From: Oegoconia quadripuncta
Taxonomy: Eukaryota > Arthropoda > Insecta > Lepidoptera > Autostichidae
NCBI GenBank assembly: GCA_949316235.1
Contig: OX438741.1
Location: forward strand, 25,177,324 to 25,241,323
Direction: 5' to 3'
Length of the DNA: 64,000 bases
The position numbers and the translations under genes are program-made. Positions 34,353 to 45,950 of this stretch are shown one piece after another. Below the pieces are notes generated by a model. The model was not told the origin of the DNA. It saw only the letters and a list, made by a program, of their open reading frames with translations, and made no database searches. Numbering within the stretch: position 1 is the first letter of the stretch; every line of letters begins with the position of its first letter.

Positions 34353-35439
34353 CGTTAATAAACTCAAAAGCTTCATTAATGCCAGCCTTAGTCATGCAGT
34401 CATGAAAGTCGATTAATAGCAGAGTTCTTTTGAATGAACTATTCAATAAACTACATTCAAATAGCTTTCTAAAGCACAAAGTAACTTTCTTAAGGAAATA
34501 AGTGGAAAGGTGGAATAAATCTAGCGCAGACGCAATCAAATGGCCCTCTGTCTGGGAAGAGGGATGTCTCCCACGTGTGCGCTTCCCTCACAATTTATTA
34601 CCCTTATTTTGCAAATAACAACCACTATCTCTTCATTAAGCTGAAATATTATAAAATAGAATACTGCACCCGGAAATATTATCGCAATGCGCTCATTTTC
34701 AAACGGATTAAAAGTGCTTAGGGTATATTTTTCTGAATTTAAAAAAAGTTTTATTTTCAATTAGGGCATTTTAATTATAGATGATATTTATATACCAGGT
34801 AAGATAATCATTAGAAAGAGAAAAAAGATTGTTTTTAATAGCTGATAAAAATTATTTGCCTTAACTCAGGAGGGATCCCTTTATAAACAGTTCCTATAAA
34901 AATGTGTTGCCGAGACTCGAAATCATTTCACTCGTAAAAAGTTGTAATAAGAATAAGAATATTTCAACAGTTAAATACGCTTACAATTGTACTGCTATTA
35001 TTAATTACTAATACACGATCGTAATTATAAATTGTATTTTTAAAATATAAGTTCCCAGCTAGTGCCCATGCTAAGCATTAAAAATACTTCTGTTATGAGC
35101 CATCAGCTGCTAACTCCTCAATGGACTCCTATTTTGGCTCGCAAGAACTGACGTATAAAGTAATAACTCTACTTCTATGTCGTAGGAAGTTATTATAAAT
35201 CTTAGCCGCTTCGCGAAACTAATATTTATTGTAAATTATCAAAATTGCACAATGTCAGCAATGAAGAAAGCTGCTTCCGCGAAACGGCAAAGTTGAAGTT
35301 AGTTAAATTAACGTCTAATTAAACGACGTCAAAGGAGCACATTAGTTACACAATACAAGTTGAAGCAAATGACCCAAGTTTTGTCTTTTCGTAGTTCATG
35401 AACAGGTTGATCATTTTCATATCTTCAATAAAAATAATA
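34353..35439. other. No gene seen
   Basis: AT-rich; no features recognised. Confidence 0.4.
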
Positions 35440-35640
35440 ATGTTTATCCTTAGACATACACACAATACCATCTAGTTCCACACTAAACAAAGCTTGTACA
35501 TAAGATTTTTGATATACTACACAATTATTTATTTTTTTCATTTTATAATGAATACATCCATGTATATATATGCCCTTACCGGGATTCAAACCCGCCACCT
35601 ATTGCTGTAGCAGTCAGGGTTTCTAACAACAATACAAAGC
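35440..35640 (-). repeat. SINE-B, diverged full copy
   Basis: On the plus strand: CATCTAGTTCCACACTAAAC, AAAGCTTGTACATAAG, then ACCGGGATTCAAACCCGCCA, whose complement is a tRNA-type B box. Same order as 62833-63050. Confidence 0.65.
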
Positions 35641-35744
35641 GGATCGTTATATTTGCCGTTACCGACTTAAAGGTACCTATATGAATTCCGTGTTGTGAAG
35701 TTTCCAGTGATTTACAAATAACTCATTGATACGATATCACTCGA

Positions 35745-35880
35745 AGCACTCATGGCGCAGTCTCATTCACTTATGTTTTCAATTAGCGAAGTTAAGCAAA
35801 TTGATTGATCCTTGAATGAGTGACTAATACTAGGGGAATTTTAATACGAGTATTACCGTGATTCGGAGAGCACGTTATAT
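35745..35880 (+). repeat. 5S-derived SINE remnant, diverged
   Basis: TCAATTAGCGAAGTTAAGCA (35780 onward) matches the 5S-like block at 5916; head GCACTCATGGCGCAGTCTCA and end GTGATTCGGAGAGCACGTTA also correspond. Confidence 0.6.
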
Positions 35881-35956
35881 AGTTTATTTACAATTTAAAT
35901 GATACAATGGTGTCGATTCGGATGTACACCACCTAAACTAAACTGAATTAAAACCA

Positions 35957-36000
35957 GTTTTAAAGTAGTACTGTCTCTTTAGACAGTACTACTTTAAAAC
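35957..36000. repeat. Perfect palindrome, 20-bp arms
   Basis: GTTTTAAAGTAGTACTGTCT, loop CTTT, then its exact complement. Confidence 0.95.
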
Positions 36001-36050
36001 TCTTTTTAATAATCTCAAAATTAAAATAATAAAATTTTCTAATTAATAAA

Positions 36051-36152
36051 CTAAAACCAGTTTTGGAGTAGTGCCGTCGCATCGTACTATTCCAGGGAAA
36101 AAGCTCCCTGGAATAGTACGATGCGACGGCACCACTCCAAAACTGGTTTTAG
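36051..36152. repeat. Near-perfect palindrome, 48-bp arms
   Basis: Left arm begins CTAAAACCAGTTTTGGAGTA, right arm is its complement with one mismatch; loop of about six bases. Confidence 0.95.
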
Positions 36153-36495
36153 TTTAGTTTAGTTGGTGTACTTCCAAATCGACATCAGTATTGTTCGCGA
36201 CTGTTAAAATCGTTTATTTAATGTTTAATGTTTTAATAAAGGGGGCTCTCGTCCCGGTATTGGCGCATTTGGGTAACCACAAGACGATAGACGTGAAGTG
36301 CGCCGCACGTCACCTTATAAATACGGGGATTTTACAAAAAAGTCATTCTTGTGCTGTCTGTATGCAAGAGACGGGCAGAGCGCTCCCGCGCTCGCCCACC
36401 CGCCCGGTGAAGCTGAAAAAGTCCCGCGACTATCAGCAAACGTTCCTGCCAAAAAAAAAAAAAAGTTATTCGGTCGCACCGAGACGTCACATGCA

Positions 36496-36513
36496 GGGGG
36501 GGGGGGGGGGGGG
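36496..36513 (+). repeat. G18 homopolymer
   Basis: Follows a GC-rich segment (36370-36480) and an A14 run near 36452. Confidence 0.95.
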
Positions 36514-37400
36514 AAACTTGCCTACTTTAGCTTTTTACAATGACCGTAGCGACATCTCGAATCAATCCGTTAGACTTTTTTAGTAAGTATTTGATTTTTT
36601 AATGAACTAACAGATGGCAGGGAAGAGCCCAGATGTAATTCAATGTTGTAAATTCGTTATACGCAAACGAAATGTAAAATCGACTTATTTATAATTTACA
36701 TTGACCATTGCTAAATTTGTATTCAAATTGAAATATGGCTTTGTAGCAATCAAGTTTTTCATAGCCAACTTTCTTCATGTAATTAATAATGACGAAGCTT
36801 TCGTGTTCCCACAAGAAGCCGCGCAAAATCTTTTGTAAAGCATTCTGCCACTTTACTAAAGAATGACATGACCGTGACTTGACTCTGTATACGCTAAGTA
36901 TACGACGAATGACTTGTTTTGACTGAGACTGACTTCATAAAACGAAGAGATAAGATACATAAGACTTGGCTGTATGGGCTTAGATCCCTTTGCCTTCTCC
37001 GGGAGGAGTAAATTAAAAAAAAAAGTGTTGATTGAAGTAATCTGTGCATTGAATTTTCATTCGAAACTTGCAATCCGGTGAATTTGAATTTGGTGTACGT
37101 TTTATTTTTCAGTTGTTATTGTTAATATTTGTTGTTAATTATTTTGTAAGTTGTTGTTGTTTTAATATTTGGTCTGCTACTATATCTGTTGGTATACTAT
37201 AGAATATGTGACTATGCTGAGGCTCACTGAGGTATAGTCATATTACCAACGTTCGTATATTTTTATTAACCTACGTATATTTTATGGTGTGCTATACCTA
37301 CGAAATTATTGTGTACTTACTGCTAAATAAAATTCGAAATTATAAGACTTGTTTTAATCCTAAATCCTTAGAACTTTGATAGCTGCTATTCTTAGAGTTA
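36514..37400. other. No gene seen
   Basis: AT-rich with GTTGTTGTT-rich patches at 37105-37170. Confidence 0.4.
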
Positions 37401-37477
37401 CTCACAATTGACTTACTTTGCAAACATCTCCAAATTTAAAATATTTGGAGATGCTTGCAAACTGAGTCATTTGTGAG
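37401..37477. repeat. Imperfect hairpin, 77 bp
   Basis: CTCACAATTGACTTACTTTG and GCAAACATCTCCAAAT pair with ATTTGGAGATGCTTGCAAAC and TGAGTCATTTGTGAG around a TTAAAAT loop, with a few mismatches. Confidence 0.8.
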
Positions 37478-38107
37478 AAGCAACGTTTTATTTTTAATAT
37501 AGGAATACTATAATATAGGTATGTATACATGGTCGACATCTCTAACAGTGGTACCCAACGTGGCAGCGCCGAGGCCAGACTCCAATATTTGTATGCAAGC
37601 ATCCTCTGGTTTTATTTTCGCCAGACCTGTCAAGGAAGAACCCGCACACATATTTAAGCAGAGGGTAGAGCTGTCCCCCACAAGTATCTATTAAACTAAT
37701 TATACCGTTTGGTTCCAACTGGAATGTTTATAAATAATGTGAAATGTAGAAAGAGCTACCTTTATAGTATCCAACTACACAAAATTAATGTTAAATAATT
37801 TCATTTGGTACAGATAACAATAAAAGTCGTTGCAAATTAACACTAATATACTGTAAAAGATCGAGTGTTAATCTATTTACAGGTGCGATAAATCAAACCA
37901 AAACGTTTTTTTTTGTGAACCTTAAAGTTAAAAAGCTTTGTCACCAATATCTGAACACTTTTTAGTATTCCCTACCAATATTGACAAATATAAAATTAAA
38001 TGTATGTGTCCCTCTACCCTTGTCGGTGTATACATATAAAACACCTACCTACATATACATACAAGCGGCCTAAATATAGAAAGCAGTTTTAATTATATAT
38101 TTATTTA

Positions 38108-38245
38108 ATGGAAGCGCGCCTACCAGGAACCCTCAAATTATTTGAGGGACTGGCTAACTCATCTCAAAAAACAGGAACAAAACAATACTATCAATATCGC
38201 CGCTTGGCAGCATACTTAGATAAGATGGTGTTAGCTGCCCAGGTG
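38108..38245 (-). repeat. SINE-A fragment shared by both duplication copies
   Basis: GAAGCGCGCCTACCAGGAAC and GAGGGACTGGCTAACTCATC correspond to 61012-61070 in copy B, so this SINE predates the duplication. Confidence 0.75.
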
Positions 38246-38357
38246 CTTGCTTACGATTACTTTTACTAGAACTGCATTAAAGCAACTGATGTACGGAAGT
38301 TTACTCCAGTCCCGACTTATATTTCGGGCGAGATGTGATATTCTAAATTATAATAAG

Positions 38358-38696
38358 TTTTTTTTTTTTTTTATGAACAACGGGTTGGTACTTGACCTCA
38401 ATCACACCTGATGTTAAGTGAAGATGAGGTCGAAGGTGGAAGCGTACTGACCCGGAAACCCCAACACATTTGGGGGACTGGCTATCTTATCTCTGACAAC
38501 CGGAACACAACAATGCTATTAACATTGCTGCTTGGCGGCAGATTTAGATAAGATGGTGGTCGCTAGCCAGGCGAACATTTAAAATGCCCTACCACCAACC
38601 AAACCGAGTACTTAAACATGTACCCCGCTGGGGATCGAACCCGCGACCTCCGAATCGTAAACCCAATGTTGTTTACATTGAGCCACGGAGGCGGTT
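38358..38696 (-). mobile_element. Full-length tRNA-derived SINE (SINE-A), about 339 bp
   Basis: Read on the minus strand it begins AACCGCCTCCGTGGCTCAAT (A-box region, GTGGCTCAATG), carries GGTTCGATCCC (a canonical tRNA-type B box) about 65 bases in, and ends in GTTCATAAAAAAAAAAAA. Pol III boxes at the head, an unrelated body and an A-rich tail define a tRNA-derived SINE. Fragments of the same family occur at 1595, 4326, 8337, 8990, 9649, 25925, 29570, 30655, 38108, 59927 and 60945. Confidence 0.88.
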
Positions 38697-38826
38697 AAGT
38701 TAGAATTAGTTTGAGTAGATCAAACACTTTGCATGATTATTATGTGTGGACGAAAATATTAGATGAATGAAACCACAATGAAGCTGTAATTTTTAAATTT
38801 TTATTTCCACAATTTTAAAAATATAG

Positions 38827-39252
38827 TATTAGGTCCTTACCTATGAAATTGGAGTTTTGTATGAAGAATTTCATTAAGACTGTTTTCGCCATACAAACAT
38901 TTTTGATTTTTATTTGGGAACGGCAAATCCAAATTTAGCTAAACTTTGTGTGTATTATCGGATAACATTAAGTTAAGTATAGGCAGCGTTAATTTTTAAA
39001 AGTAACCGCTTTATAAAAGATTCAACGAATCTAAGAAATGATTATGGAAAGCACATGAAAAGAGCTCTGTTCAAATTTTTTTTATTATGTGATTTAGCCC
39101 AGAAATTAAAAAATATTTCATGTGAAACCTTGAAATAATATCCCATTTTCCAAATAACAAACAAATTTGAATATAGCTTTGAAAATCGCAGGAATTGGCA
39201 TATATGATTAACGAAGAAAAAAAACTCCAATTTCATAGGAAAAAACCCAATA
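38827..39252. mobile_element. MITE family E, 426 bp, TA-flanked
   Basis: Inverted ends TTAGGTCCTTACCTATGAAA and the complement of TTGGGTTTTTTCCTATGAAA, each next to TA. The right half (AAATCGCAGGAATTGGCATA) is found inverted at 63912-64000. Confidence 0.8.
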
Positions 39253-39692
39253 TTTTGTGGGTGTGAAAAGTGCAGCAATTGCATAATTAGTGACCCTAGG
39301 TCCATATTTTCACATGCAATCTCCTTTGCTTAAAGTAGGTATGTAAAACACTTTTGTTAGCGCCTGTACATTATGTTCATCCAACGCACAAACTAGACTA
39401 ATGTTTTAACCACAATATCCTAAAATAGATTCGAAATGGTCCCCACTCAGTGCTATTTGGACAGCGACATTTTGTTACCCTGCCCGCACCCATTTACTAA
39501 AGCTCGAAATCTGATCAAACCCTGTTGGGAGTGCGCCATTACACTGCCGGTAATAGCCCTTTCCTATTAAAATGCCGAATACGCTCAACAAACACGTGGT
39601 TTTCTAATGACAAACCTCGAGACTATTATCAGAATCTTATCTTAGTAAACAAACAAACTTAGTAAACAAAAAGTGTTTAAACCTAAAACAGT

Positions 39693-39771
39693 GTTTCTCA
39701 GTCGTTTGATGAAAATTGGATCAGACGTATCCAACACATCTGATCCAATTTTCATCAAACGACTGAGAAAC
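39693..39771. repeat. Perfect palindrome, 33-bp arms, 13-base loop
   Basis: GTTTCTCAGTCGTTTGATGA ... and its exact complement ending at 39771; loop CGTATCCAACACA. Confidence 0.97.
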
Positions 39772-39934
39772 GAGATGGTCATATCGGTAAAAAACCCTTT
39801 ATGAATTGGTTTGTCCTTTTTACAATGCCCTAGACACACATACCCATAGACAAACTTTTGGCTTCTAAATACGGGTGTTTGAGACATCGAGAAGGTACAG
39901 CGGCCGTTGGTACGCGGTGTGCCCACACAAGTGG

Positions 39935-40055
39935 AGGAACATCATTATCACATCAGGCACAAGACGTCCACTGCTCCTCCTCCTCCTTATAGATTTCCAG
40001 AGAGACTGGTTGGAAGCGGCCTGCCGCCACCGACTTCGGGCGTAAGGTCGCCCGA
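39935..40055 (-). repeat. RTE-type LINE 3' end
   Basis: ATTATCACATCAGGCACAAG, ACGTCCACTGCTCCTCCTCC and ATAGATTTCCAGAGAG read, on the minus strand, like the usual end of RTE LINEs. Confidence 0.6.
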
Positions 40056-40079
40056 ATGAAGTCAAAGTCAAAGTCAAAA

Positions 40080-40370
40080 ATATTTATTTCATAGGATAAA
40101 GATTATCACTTGAAAACGTCACATTTTTTATCTTAATATTAAAATTATTGACATTATTGCTCATTCGCAAAGCAGATTCCCCAGAGAAGAACGAGCAAGA
40201 AACTCAAGGGTTGCTCTTTTAAATAAGTTTGGGTTACAATTATATTATATTGTATAATTAGACTGAATATCGCCGAGCGGTCTATGTCCATGCTTGTATA
40301 TCAACCAGATAGTCAGAAATTTTATAATAGCCTTTGGTAAATAACGTCTGTTTTATGATGGTTTTGAATG
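40080..40370 (+). repeat. CR1/Jockey-like LINE 3' UTR
   Basis: Shares TTATCACTTGAAAAC, CCCAGAGAAGAACGAGCAAG and AAATAACGTCTGTTTTATGA with 31140-31345. Confidence 0.75.
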
Positions 40371-41529
40371 ACCAAGTCATCCATCCCTGTGTGAGTGTGT
40401 ACTCCAGAATCTAAACGCTGGGTCATCTTCTTTATGTGCCTAGCCCACTGTCACTTCAGCTTATTAATCCGTTGGGATATATCGGTGACTTTCGTTCTGC
40501 TACGGATTGCCTAGTTCATGATTCGATCTCGTAGTGAAGTGCCGAGTATCGCCCTGTCCATAGCTCATTGCGAGACGTTGTGCTCTCTTACAAATATTAA
40601 ATATACAAATATTACCACGTTCGGTTTGTGAAAACATTTCGTTTTAGTTAAAAAAATATTTCCGCCTAATAAAACACAAACAGTCCGGTGTGACCAAAAA
40701 CAAACGTACATGGCGTCATAAGTTTACATATACAAAACAGTTATAATGTAATTAAATGAGTCTCGATATTGTGTATAAAACAACAAGTTAAACATTTACA
40801 ATTCAAAAAGTCTTGTTCAAAAATGTATTCACGATTCACGTGAAATTGTTCAAAAACATAGTTTCGGACAGACAGACGGACGGACATGCCGAAACAATAA
40901 ATTAGATTATCCAACACGAAAACGAGCAATGGAAAAGTGATTTTTAAACTGAGACTCCAAGTTGAAAGAACGAAGACTATATAGTATTCACACGGGAAAA
41001 ATAAAATCCATAAGGGCGGAGCAGCGGACGGAAACTAGTTTACACAAAATTACAATTTTATTATCCTAACTTCCATCTGTTACAGTCTTCACTGGCACTG
41101 GTAAAAAATCACCTAGCTATATTTACCAACTTGATAATAATCACTGAAGCTTAACTGGACTTAAAATTTCTCTCAGCCGTTTAGTTCGGAGTGCTTATTT
41201 AATTTTAAAGCAGGCGATTTCTCAGTGTTAATTGCCATCCGGCTACTAGTGATGAAGATGGCTCCTAGAGAGTTAATGTCCCGTCGCGTCTGAAACCTCT
41301 CCCCCCTAGTTGTAATTCAACTGAATTTATATTTACCGCACTGCTTAACAAGCAAGATTCCGCAGCGAGACTTGAGGAAATAGACGTCGTACTTAATTGA
41401 CTTGTGAAGTTGTAGTGGACTGTACTTACTAGGTTAATCATTGTGAAATAGGTTTCTTGAAACTATAGTCCTTGTAATATTTTTTTAATCTAAGCTATAC
41501 ATTAGCATTTTTTTTATATAAGAACTTAC

Positions 41530-41880
41530 ATACATATATGCAGGTTAATGTGGGTTAATTATATGCATAGGACGTATAGTGCGCTGCGCGTTCAGTTTAA
41601 TAACGGGTTCAGAATGCTGATGGGGCTACCGTGTTTCTGTAGCGCATCAGGAATGTTTGCCGATGCCCATATAGACGGTTTCCACACCATCATCAGAAAA
41701 CGTATCGCGTCGATTTTGAAGCGCGTGTGTGGCAGCTCCAACACTATTCTGAGCACACTGGCAGGTGGGATTCCGTGATGCTGCGGCAGTGGACACGCTT
41801 GCACACATCCAAATAGTGCTGATTGTGCCGCAGCAGTCGTATGGTCCCTTCTGTTCACAGTTATTATAGAATTAAGTTAC
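41530..41880 (+). pseudogene. CR1/Jockey-like LINE reverse-transcriptase C-terminal remnant
   Basis: The frame at 41548-41778 translates to MWVNYMHRTYSALRVQFNNG and then FRMLMGLPCFCSASGMFADA, followed by HIDGFHTIIRKR. This strongly resembles the C-terminal region of insect CR1/Jockey-type polymerases (Y-S-A-L-R-V-Q-Y...CSASGMFAEA). The frame stops after 76 codons and no upstream RT domain is present, so it is 5'-truncated. Confidence 0.8.
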
Positions 41881-41984
41881 TAACTTACTACTATTTATTT
41901 TTAAGTTACTAACCAAAATATGGGTCTAATCCTGAATTAAACGATTTTTATTTTTATTTAATTTTTTTATATAACGTCACGATC

Positions 41985-42110
41985 TTTATCTCAAATTGAG
42001 TGGTCAGAGATATCCCAAACATTGGCGTTTGCATGTTCCAAGAGTCTAATGCTTAAACAACAATCACGGTTCACCTTACGAAATACACGGAAATGCACAA
42101 GTGACAGTGT
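41985..42110 (-). repeat. Dispersed repeat D fragment
   Basis: TCAAATTGAGTGGTCAGAGA, TATCCCAAACATTGGCGTTT and TACACGGAAATGCA are the complement of the repeat D blocks. Confidence 0.6.
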
Positions 42111-43359
42111 GTGAGCCCATCGCAATTAAAACATGCAAATCCATAGATGTTTTTGGCGAAAGTTGCCTTTTGACACCCACGGGACATTTTTACATACCAA
42201 AATCACTTTTTAAACAAAATTTATGTGTTATTATTTTCTTGCGTAAATTGCTTCAAATATATAACTATTTGAAAACGAAAAAACCAGACAGTATATTTTG
42301 TTTATGCGGGCCCCATACTAGATTTTAGGTGCAGGTAAGAGAAATGTACGTACATACATAGTACACCAGAAACATCCTTCGTTTCTAAACAAAATGCTAC
42401 CATGCTCTTACAGCCCTCGTGAGATGAAACCGTAGAACGTAAGTATATAGAGTATGACCATAGGTAAATCGGTGCTACTTGTTTGTACGTATGAGTACCG
42501 CCGATAGCGTTCAAGCTGTATCTTTAAAATGTATTAAAAACCAAGCAATCATAAAAAATACAAGTAATGCAATGCTTGGCCTGCCTCTGTCTCTCACTGC
42601 CCGACTTGGGCACTACAGTAGTTTCATGCACTCTTACACAACATTGTCTATACCAAATGATAGCAATGGAAAGCTAATTGGTCATCGACCTTACCAATTG
42701 TGTACTATTTTGTAAATAAAATTAGATGCTAACTCTACACGGTGTAGGTGTAGAGCACATTGTGGTGCCAAAATTCTTTGTTTCAAAATATTCAACATTC
42801 ACCCATCAAAGTTCTGATCTTAGAGTGTGTAAAACCGCGAATTCATCAGGCGATATTTAATTTAGTTAACCACATCAAACGATATTACAAGACATTATAA
42901 CGTGTAGTTGTGGACTATGTATGTCTTATTTACATCTCTAGTCTCTAAATAGCATAAACCAAAGTCGCTATTTGCGTCCGTAAATATCGATATAGTTTTT
43001 TTATCATTTAGGGAAGGTTTATATACCCAGTCTTTTCTTCGTTTTAAGAGCTATACTCTTGTCACTGGAATAATGACCACGTCTTTCTGCTCTCCGCCCT
43101 CGATTTAACCTCTTGGTAATACAAGACATTCCCCTTTCCCTCATTCCTTCAATTATGTTCTTCAAAAAAATTTTTGGTCATATGAGCACCGCCGATAGTT
43201 TTCAAGCTATATAATGCATTCAAACTCAAGCAAAAGTAATAAAAAGTAACCTTCGCCTCACTATACGAGTATAGTAATAAAGTTATTAAAAAAAAACAAC
43301 TTCAAACCTCTTTCCTGTGGAGTGGCTTTTGACAACTTTATTTATATGCTCAAACTTAA
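42111..43359. other. No gene seen
   Basis: Present only in duplication copy A; no coding signal recognised. Confidence 0.4.
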
Positions 43360-43500
43360 AGCATTTATTTCAACATAAAATACATGATATAATTTGTTGA
43401 ATGTCAATTTGAATCTACGGAATAATAATACCGTTACCGCTGCGTGAAAGGGAAATCATCTGTGGGAAAAGAAGCGGCGCAAGAAACTCAGTCTACGCAC
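43360..43500 (+). repeat. LINE 3' UTR fragment
   Basis: ATTTGTTGAATGTCAATTTG and AAAAGAAGCGGCGCAAGAAA, as at 22505-22860. Confidence 0.65.
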
Positions 43501-44640
43501 ATATTAATTTTAAAAAAAAGTATATAAATTACATTTATAATATGTAGAAAGTAATAATTTGTACGATTACACAGAATTTAATATAAACTAGAATTCAATT
43601 CACTACTTGGGTATACAAAGGCGTAACAAAAGCCCTGTTGAACCGTCAAAGGGCAGATGTAAAGATGTTTGCGTTCTTAAGAAGCTAAAATAGTTTATAC
43701 TATACATAGAACTCGGAAATTTATATAAAAAATTTGCACTCAAATCAAAATTGGGTGATCCGCTAAATTTGTATAGCGAGATTATTTCTAACAATCGAAA
43801 AGAAAAGTTGTTTACATTCTTGATTAGGTAGGTACTATACCTTGCGTGCCCCTTTCCGGGTGGTTACTTGGCGTAAAGCTCCAATTTGTATGGTGTTACA
43901 TTCATTGCAAATGCTAAAGGAATACTGGGGATGGAGGAGGCAGACTGCCGGCGCCTTTGAAATCGATCTCGTGATATAAGATAAGAATAAAATAAAAAAA
44001 ACGAAATTCGACGTTTTAATAGCGCCTGTTTTTGCGCCGAAGTGACCGGGACCTGACTCCTGCCAACCAAGCTTCATTGGGCAGAGCAGTAGATCCTTCT
44101 CATTGCTGATGGCTTCGGGGAGCGATCTTGATGTACCCAGGTGAGTAGCCCATCGTGACCTAGTATACACAAAAACTTTGCCAGATGCTTAACAAAACAA
44201 TTTCATAAAGGAACCAGCTCTATAGAGTTACTATCTAAAAGTAATCGCGTAAAACCTATTGTTTCTTTGTTGTATTTCAAAATTAATCCCTTACTAAAAG
44301 TTGATAATAAAAGTTCATCAGTTCAGATCACAGTGTTACCTCCTCAACCTATAACCTGTGATATATACCAAATAATTTATCAAACGATAACAGAAAAAAA
44401 TGAAGGGTGTAAATCTCACGAATGATACGTCTAAATCACTAGGATGTATTCACTTTGTTCACGTATTTGAACGTCTTGTGAATTCGAAAGCAGCGTTGCA
44501 AAGGTTACTGGTGTAAGTGACAGCTTTGTAGCGACTAAGGTCGATTAGGATTAACTGAACTGCTAAAATGATGTAAAATATCTGATTTCAATACGGTCTG
44601 CCCTCCTACCTCGCGAGTACAATATAAAATAACCTCTAGA
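43501..44640. other. No gene seen
   Basis: Frames on the minus strand at 43835-44170 show no recognised motif. Confidence 0.4.
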
Positions 44641-45030
44641 TGCATCATTTTTTTTTTTTTTTTTTATATGAGAGGGCGGCAAACGAGCATGCGGGTCACC
44701 TGATGGAAAGCAATCACCGCCGCCCATGGGCACCCGCAACACCAAAAGGGTTACAGATGCGTTGCCGGCCTTTGAGGAAGGTGTCCACCCCAGAATAAGT
44801 AGGGCAGCCTGAGCGATGACGGATTCTCCAGCAGTGCTGGTACCCTCCTGGGGTACTAACTCTTTAAATACCGCTACCATTCTGGAGAGAGACTGGAAGG
44901 TGGGCCTCCGGCGCACTCGCTCACCGGACGAAGCGCAGTGGCAAAATGCCACTACTCAGACGTCGGTCTTCTGCGAGAGGGTGGTACTTCCCCGGTCGAG
45001 CCGGCCCATTCATGCTGCAAGCTAATAGCT
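44641..45030 (+). mobile_element. Lepidopteran dispersed repeat (SINE/LINE-type) with T-run
   Basis: After a T18 run: AGAGGGCGGCAAACGAGCAT, GCGGGTCACCTGATGGAAAG, CACCGCCGCCCATGGGCACC, GTTGCCGGCCTTTGAGGAAG, and at the end CTTCCCCGGTCGAGCCGGCC. This string of blocks is recalled as a very common repeat across Lepidoptera. It is far more GC-rich than its surroundings. Confidence 0.7.
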
Positions 45031-45819
45031 TACAGCGTATCTCTACCACTACACATTTCTATTCTATCACAACAAAAGTTGTTCACATTTTTAGGATGAT
45101 AAATTAAAGCACTTTTAAGCTTAACTCTTGGAGTTCCTGTCATCTCAACTACTATATATACATCTCCAATACTGCTCCATCATAAAAATCTTAATGAAGT
45201 TTGAATAGATCAATACCAAGAGTATCTTCTTTTAATTAAAAAAGAATTACGCACATCGATACATTGCGACGAATTCTTGAAGTCCGACAATACTTGATAA
45301 GATGTTAAGGTCCCTTATATGTTAAATAATAACAATAATCGATCAAGTGCGAGTCTGGCTTTGAGCATTAAAATAACTTATTGTATGAATCAGTTATTTT
45401 TATGCAGTTCTAAAATTAAGTAATCGTAATCAATTACCTACAAACTTCACAATTACATTAAAAATAACATAATACAGCTGTAAAATGAAAGTAGGTAATC
45501 ACAATTATTTATATCGAACTGCGGTTTTAAGAAAATATCCAAATGAAAATAAAAAGAAAAGTAAATTTATATTTTTGAGCAAAGGTATTACTCTCCGGCT
45601 TCTACTACAATATCATTAAATGGACATATTTTTTTTTTACTTTTTTTCCAAAGTCACTCCGATATTAATTTTTCGGGGGCAAGACGGAGATATTATAATT
45701 TCTATGATTCTTCAAGCCCTCCTGGAATTGAAACGTCCTAGCAAAGGATGAGAAATTGTCATTATTGACCTGCAGGTGAAAGTAAGTTTGTAGCCGTTAC
45801 GACCGACGCTACAACCTTG
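45031..45819. other. No gene seen
   Basis: AT-rich intergenic sequence. Confidence 0.4.
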
Positions 45820-45950
45820 GGATCGTCAAGAGCAGAGTGAATAGGCATTTACTGAGATCGTGTGCTTCAACTTCGACCACATCGTCCCTTTCCATCAGGT
45901 AAGATTGTGGTCAAACACGTATCCAGTTAATCATAAAAAAAAAACAGGTG
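45820..45950 (+). pseudogene. LINE ORF2 C-terminal remnant
   Basis: In frame: VKSRVNRHLLRSCASTSTTS SLSIR then stop, followed by ATCATAAAAAAAAAAC. It parallels the longer copy at 47872-48056. Confidence 0.65.

Larger units (their letters stand above)
35907..36187. mobile_element. Foldback MITE, copy 3, rearranged into two palindromes
   Basis: Tips match copy 2 (ATGGTGTCGATTCGGATGTA at left, complement at right). Inside, the right half of the core is present as an inverted pair (35957-36000) and the left half as another inverted pair (36051-36152), with 50 bp of unrelated AT-rich DNA between them. Confidence 0.85.

Noticed and set aside
38649..38696. tRNA gene on the minus strand
   Set aside because: A and B boxes are present but there is no complete cloverleaf, and the segment continues into a SINE body with an A-rich tail.
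44563..44952. 129-codon minus-strand frame
   Set aside because: Lies within the GC-rich lepidopteran dispersed repeat and is antisense shadow.
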